Shown: piece after piece, positions 59,682 through 64,000 of the stretch
Numbering within the stretch: position 1 is the stretch's first letter
Layout of the letters: each line of letters opens with the position of its first letter
NCBI GenBank assembly: GCA_025345505.1
Contig: JANVCC010000011.1
Coordinates: 4,963,595 to 5,027,594 of the forward strand
DNA: 64,000 nt
Origin: Todiramphus chloris collaris
Taxonomy: Eukaryota; Chordata; Aves; Coraciiformes; Alcedinidae
Reading direction: 5' to 3'
Notes under the pieces: generated by a model
What the model was told of the DNA's origin: nothing
Seen by the model: only the letters and a program-made list of their open reading frames with translations
The model's database searches: none
Translations under genes and position numbers: made by a program

Positions 59682-62124
59682 CTACTTTAAAATTCTACAC
59701 TTCTGCAATCCCAGAAGGACAAAACTGTATCACACAGCCATTAATGTTCACCACAAGAAACTTTGTAATTCCACAGTTTTGTGGAATTACAGTCAGCCTT
59801 CTCCCCCCTCCTCATATCTGTAGGAGTTGAATTGAACCCCTTCATTTAGGCTGAATAGTACCTGTTTGAAGAGCATGTACATCACGCAACAGAAGATTGC
59901 CAAATATCATTATCATACCATAAATGCTTTGGCAGAGGAATGTAATTTCTGAAGTGTGCTCCTTGCCTCTTTGAAGCACTGTTCACTGAGAAATTCACAT
60001 CCACCCTCACCCCATTTCCACGCATAGTCCATGTTTTCTGTACTGGAGACGGGGTTTTTTTGGTTTGTTTTTTTTTTTTTTATCAATAAATTCTCACTCA
60101 AATTTTCCAATTTACAGACACAAAAGCACTTCACCAAAAAAACAGCTACTCAGTGAAAAATTCTGAAAGTACACTCAGGGATGAGATTTAATTTGCAGTG
60201 AATATGAGGGAGAAAGAGCAGAGGAAACATCTTCAAATAGGCTGAAAAGCCAGTAAGAGCTATAAACATGGAGGAAAAACTGCTGGCTGAAGAATTATCT
60301 TCACTGCATACTAGTGAAAGCTCGGACATACACTGAAGAGATAGCTCTGCAAATATGCCCTGTTTCTACACTCCTCCACTAGCAATAACTATTGACCACT
60401 TTTGGAGACGACATATTGGCCATATTTATGTTCAGCAGTCCAGGGACAAGGCATTCAATCAAGAGGCAAAATAGTTAGGTTCAGATAGCTGATTTAAATC
60501 AGGCAGAGCAGGGCTACAAATATCTTCCATGCAATCTCTAGCCAAAGTATGAAGTCCATTCTCCCAGCACCCACCCACCATTTCCAAGCATTTCAAAACA
60601 ATTACTTCACTAGATGTGTAAGTACAATCACTTATCCTGATGGAAGCAATGAAAGCCAGTATTAACCTACATTATACATGATATATTATACTTTAACCTA
60701 TAAAGGAAGTCATGTAGCATGGATAAAGGTATAAGAAATTTATGGAGAGTTTAGATCTCTCTATAATAGAAATGTAAGGCCAATAGGATGGGCCAAAATT
60801 GAATAATTCTTTTTCTGAACTGGTCAATTAAAACATATATGCAAAAGAGCATCAATATATGGAAGAGAAAGTCTATTCTTCTAAGCAAATTTCTTCTGCA
60901 TGTCAGCAATACTTTCTGTTGTATTTAAATTCATGGCTTGAAATTATTCAGGGAATGGTTAAATAATGCAATGAATCAGATCCATTTTTAAATGAACTGC
61001 ATTTTCGACTTCCCGGACACTAAATTATTCTCAGTTGTAATTTACAATAGGCAAGTGTTAATTTACCTAACACATATTTTATGAATATGTATTGACTAAT
61101 TGCAAGTCCATGGTTCAGGGTAAATAAATACGTGATTTATATTCAGGCAAGTCACACAATCAATTTTCAATCTACTGCCTCAAATACAGTATCAGACTGT
61201 GACAGGTTTATTTGCATTGACACAAGATGTCATAGTTCTGTGAACTGCAAAATGTAAATGTGAAACTATTCAACAACCACCAGTGGATCATGACCAGCAG
61301 TAACATCCACAGCAAAACCTCAGAATGTCAACAGCCCATCTGCTGCTGCTTGACTACAAATTGAACAAAACTGTAATCTAAGCAGGCCAGTCTTCACCCA
61401 GGGATCAGTTGTGGTAGTGATTTTGTTTCCCATGGTGAGTCCTAATTTAACACTTTCTCTCCTCACCTACCCAGAGAGGAAAGCAGCATTTCTGCCATTA
61501 GGTAAGGGGAGAAAAGGATGGGACCGTGCCCTCTGTATACTTGGATTTGGCCTTTCGGGTCACAATCATTATTAAGAGCAGTTAATCAAGCTTTTAAATT
61601 AGTGCAAAAGGTCTGTCCTGCCTCTTTCTTGAGTGCTAGTGTTCATCTTAAACAAGACTCACCAGATATGCTGTACCAGGGATTTTATTGCTAACAGAGC
61701 TCCCAAATGACTAACCACTTTTTGCACTCTACTCCCCAACATTAATTTTTTTTCAATTTAATAGAACATATTTAAATAACTTTCCATGTTGAAGTACTCC
61801 TAACCTTTTCTTTAGCCAGACACCTTGAGATTCACTTTCTGACACCAGTCCAAGAGAATCCTTTGAATGCTTTGTAGAGGTGTACTTCAGAGTTCTGTAG
61901 AGAACTACATTTCCTAGTCTGTACAGATTTCCTTGGATTTGGCTTCATTTTTCCTCTTCTCTCTCCTTGATGAGTCCCTGAAGGATGACTGAACTGTGAC
62001 CTGGGTTTGTATTTTCACCACTCAACAACAGGTAGTTTTCCTTGTGGTAATAATAAATATCAGGAATATTTGACAGGAGTTACATGTGTCTGCCTGCTAG
62101 TTTTAGAGCATTGTTTCTTAACAT
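59682..62124. other. Unique AT-rich non-coding DNA
   Basis: No gene or mobile element is recognised apart from a small inverted repeat near the left end and a T-rich run near 60055-60081. Confidence 0.5.
59764..59791. repeat. Small perfect inverted repeat, 12-bp arms
   Basis: 'tgtaattccaca' at 59764-59775 is the exact reverse complement of 59780-59791, with a 4-base loop (gttt). It is a compact hairpin and may be chance or a template-switch product. Confidence 0.85.
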
Positions 62125-62233
62125 GTTTTTGTTGTTGTTGTTGTTGTTGTTTTTGGTTTGGGTTTTTTTGTTTGTTTTTTTTTTTTTTTGTTGGTTGGGT
62201 TGGGTTGGGTTTGGTTTGGTTTGGTTTTGGTTA
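62125..62233 (+). repeat. GT-rich tract: (TTG)n, poly(T), (GGGTT)n and (GGTTT)n
   Basis: About 110 bases made almost wholly of T and G: TTG triplets, long T runs, then GGGTT and GGTTT pentamers. The G-runs toward the right end could form a G-quadruplex and resemble telomere-like repeats, but the exact TTAGGG unit is absent. The Phe/Leu/Val-rich frames across it are not genes. Confidence 0.9.
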
Positions 62234-64000
62234 GTTTTTATATATCTATCACCAAAGGCAATTTTTTGGATTGTAGAAAAAGAAACAAACCACTTTCCAA
62301 GTAGGGGAACTCAGTTGCCTAAACATGGGCTCATAATGCTACTGGAGGTGCTCCAGAATGTTTGCTGCCCTACATGTGTTTATCCAAGATGTGAGTTACC
62401 CATACCCTCTGTCATATCTGTCTCCCATGGCAGAGAGTGAAAAAAGGCAGCCCCATACATTTCAGGAAGCCCTAAACTTTGTTACATAGGGAAAGAAACT
62501 CTATCTTGATTCATAGAAATCAGTAGGAACCAAAAATCTGTGAACCTAATGGAGAAACAGTTAAATTTAGCGAACACTAGGTCATTCATTTAGCTATAGC
62601 AGTAAAAGTATCTCACATGATGATATTCTGATTCACTCAATAACTATTTTCTTACTAGCAGCTTTAGAGCTATTTAATGATGTTGTTATACCCACAAGAC
62701 CACCTGTCAAAGAAGGGGAATACAATGAAAGCAATGAGGTGGTGGAGTGAGATGAGGAAGATTAATTCATTAGAGATGCAAGAACGCAGCTGGTGCTATC
62801 GGACATAAAAAGGAGGCTGGGGAACCTTGTTAAAAGTTATGTAGTCTCCTGAAAGAATTACTGAACAAAACAGCAAAAAAGTTTGGTGTTGCAGAAAAGG
62901 ATTGGCAACAGACATGCTTTAATTGTGTTTCAAATTAAGGAAGATACAGACAAAAGATTAAATCATGGTTTTAATCAGTACTAAGAAAAGACTCACTTAA
63001 AAAAAAAAAGCTTCTGGTTTCAGTTCTTGAGACAGTGTGAGGTTCAGCAAGCAATTTGAATGGAGTCTGCAGGCTGGAGTTAATTATTTGCATTAGCATT
63101 TCAGATGGTCTTCCATGAAAATACCATCTTTTTGGTGTGCTATGGACATAGACAAAAAGTAAGCTAAATGCTTGATCTCCTTTATAGGATCCTAGATTAT
63201 GTCATTTAATAGGTAGCCAACAGCATGGGGATTGAATGATACAGGCTTTTGAAAACAGCTCTGGGATCTAATTAGTTGGGACAAATTATCCAAAGCAGCT
63301 TGGCTTTGAGGAAGGAGGACAGAAATGACAGATGGATGTACAGAAAAGAAAGACAGAAAAACATTTGCTGCTCTTCAAGGGCTCAGCCGAAAGGCCACTC
63401 TCACTCCACCAAAACGGTTTTTACCAGTTTTGTGAGTCATTATTATTTATGTGACACCTAAATATCCATATTTGCAGCTCCATATGTCCAGAGCTTAATG
63501 CCACATGGGTGATCAGATACAAAAAACTATAAATTTTAACGGTAGTTGGGCATACAGTTGGGACTGATCTCACTTGGTTTACCCTCAAATTGTACCACTG
63601 TATCTAAACTGTTTGCATCTGTGTGGGGAGAAGCTTCTGGAAGAGTGGACCTTGAGCACCATCAGGCAACAGCTAATAGCCAGCCACCACAGGAAGCTGA
63701 GGCAATCAGAATCAAGGATATACACCCACCCCACCCCTCAAAATCCATAACTGACAGAAGGGAATAGAGACTCTTTTTAGAGGTGGCCTGAAAGCTCCTG
63801 GAGAGGGACCCCATATTACTCACAGTCTGGTACTGCACTGTGGTGTCTCCCTGTGGGATGGGGAGGCCATGTCATGCACTACCAATCATATCTGTGGCTA
63901 AAAGCACTTCGAGTATCTGAGACTCTTTAGTCTGCTTTCAGTTTGTCTCAAACCACAACATGCAACCTGCAGGTTTGAGAGACATCCTATTGCTGCTTAA
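62234..64000. other. Unique non-coding DNA
   Basis: No gene or mobile element is recognised up to the window edge. Confidence 0.5.

Noticed and set aside
62007-62440. Hydrophobic Phe/Leu/Val-rich frames that look like membrane segments
   Set aside because: The hydrophobicity comes from T-rich and GT-rich simple repeats.

Overview
The window looks like nuclear DNA of a bird. It is AT-rich, has no continuous protein-coding gene, and is scattered with CR1 (Chicken Repeat 1) non-LTR retrotransposons that carry the typical avian CR1 3' tail (tandem ATTCTATG-like octamers). It also holds solo long terminal repeats of the kind found in avian endogenous retroviruses, several beginning TGTCCTGG and ending near CATGACA. 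The species cannot be fixed from this sequence. I recognise no host protein-coding exon, tRNA, rRNA, CRISPR array or bacterial-type operon. The window is most simply read as intergenic or deep intronic DNA.

Layout. 1-12 kb: unique AT-rich DNA with three CR1 remnants (4778-5385 +, 6960-7240 -, 9078-9259 +), a 44-bp direct repeat, a TATTA microsatellite, a perfect 25-bp-arm inverted repeat (8436-8493) and a CTTT/CCTT tract holding a 10-N gap. 12-16.4 kb: a retrotransposon cluster. It has small CR1 pieces in opposite orientations, the best preserved CR1 (12757-14175, one open frame from the reverse transcriptase region to the stop, but with FAND in place of FADD), and a minus-strand CR1 split by a solo LTR with a perfect 5-bp target duplication. 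16.4-31 kb: mostly unique DNA with a 94-bp direct repeat, two CR1 copies and several simple repeats. 31-45 kb: an apparent ancient LINE trace, a 1.3-kb minus-strand CR1 split by a second solo LTR, two more CR1 copies, and a chimeric junction between two LTR families (about 43.77 kb). 44-51 kb: about 7 kb in which I recognise no mobile element. 51-64 kb: CR1 fragments, a fifth recognisable LTR (57489-58184) and a GT-rich tract.

The only coding sequence recognised belongs to CR1 ORF2 (endonuclease/reverse transcriptase), and each copy is 5'-truncated, as expected when reverse transcription starts at the RNA 3' end. The LTRs are all solo or partial, with no internal gag/pol/env beside them. The nesting gives a relative chronology: minus-strand CR1 copies first, then LTR insertions into two of them. 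I found no convincing new multi-gene system. The most unusual objects are the perfect palindrome at 8436-8493, the two unassigned direct repeat pairs, the LTR chimera, and the CR1 frame that stays open despite an active-site change. Family calls come from recognition by eye, so boundaries are approximate to about 5-30 bases except where a target duplication fixes them.
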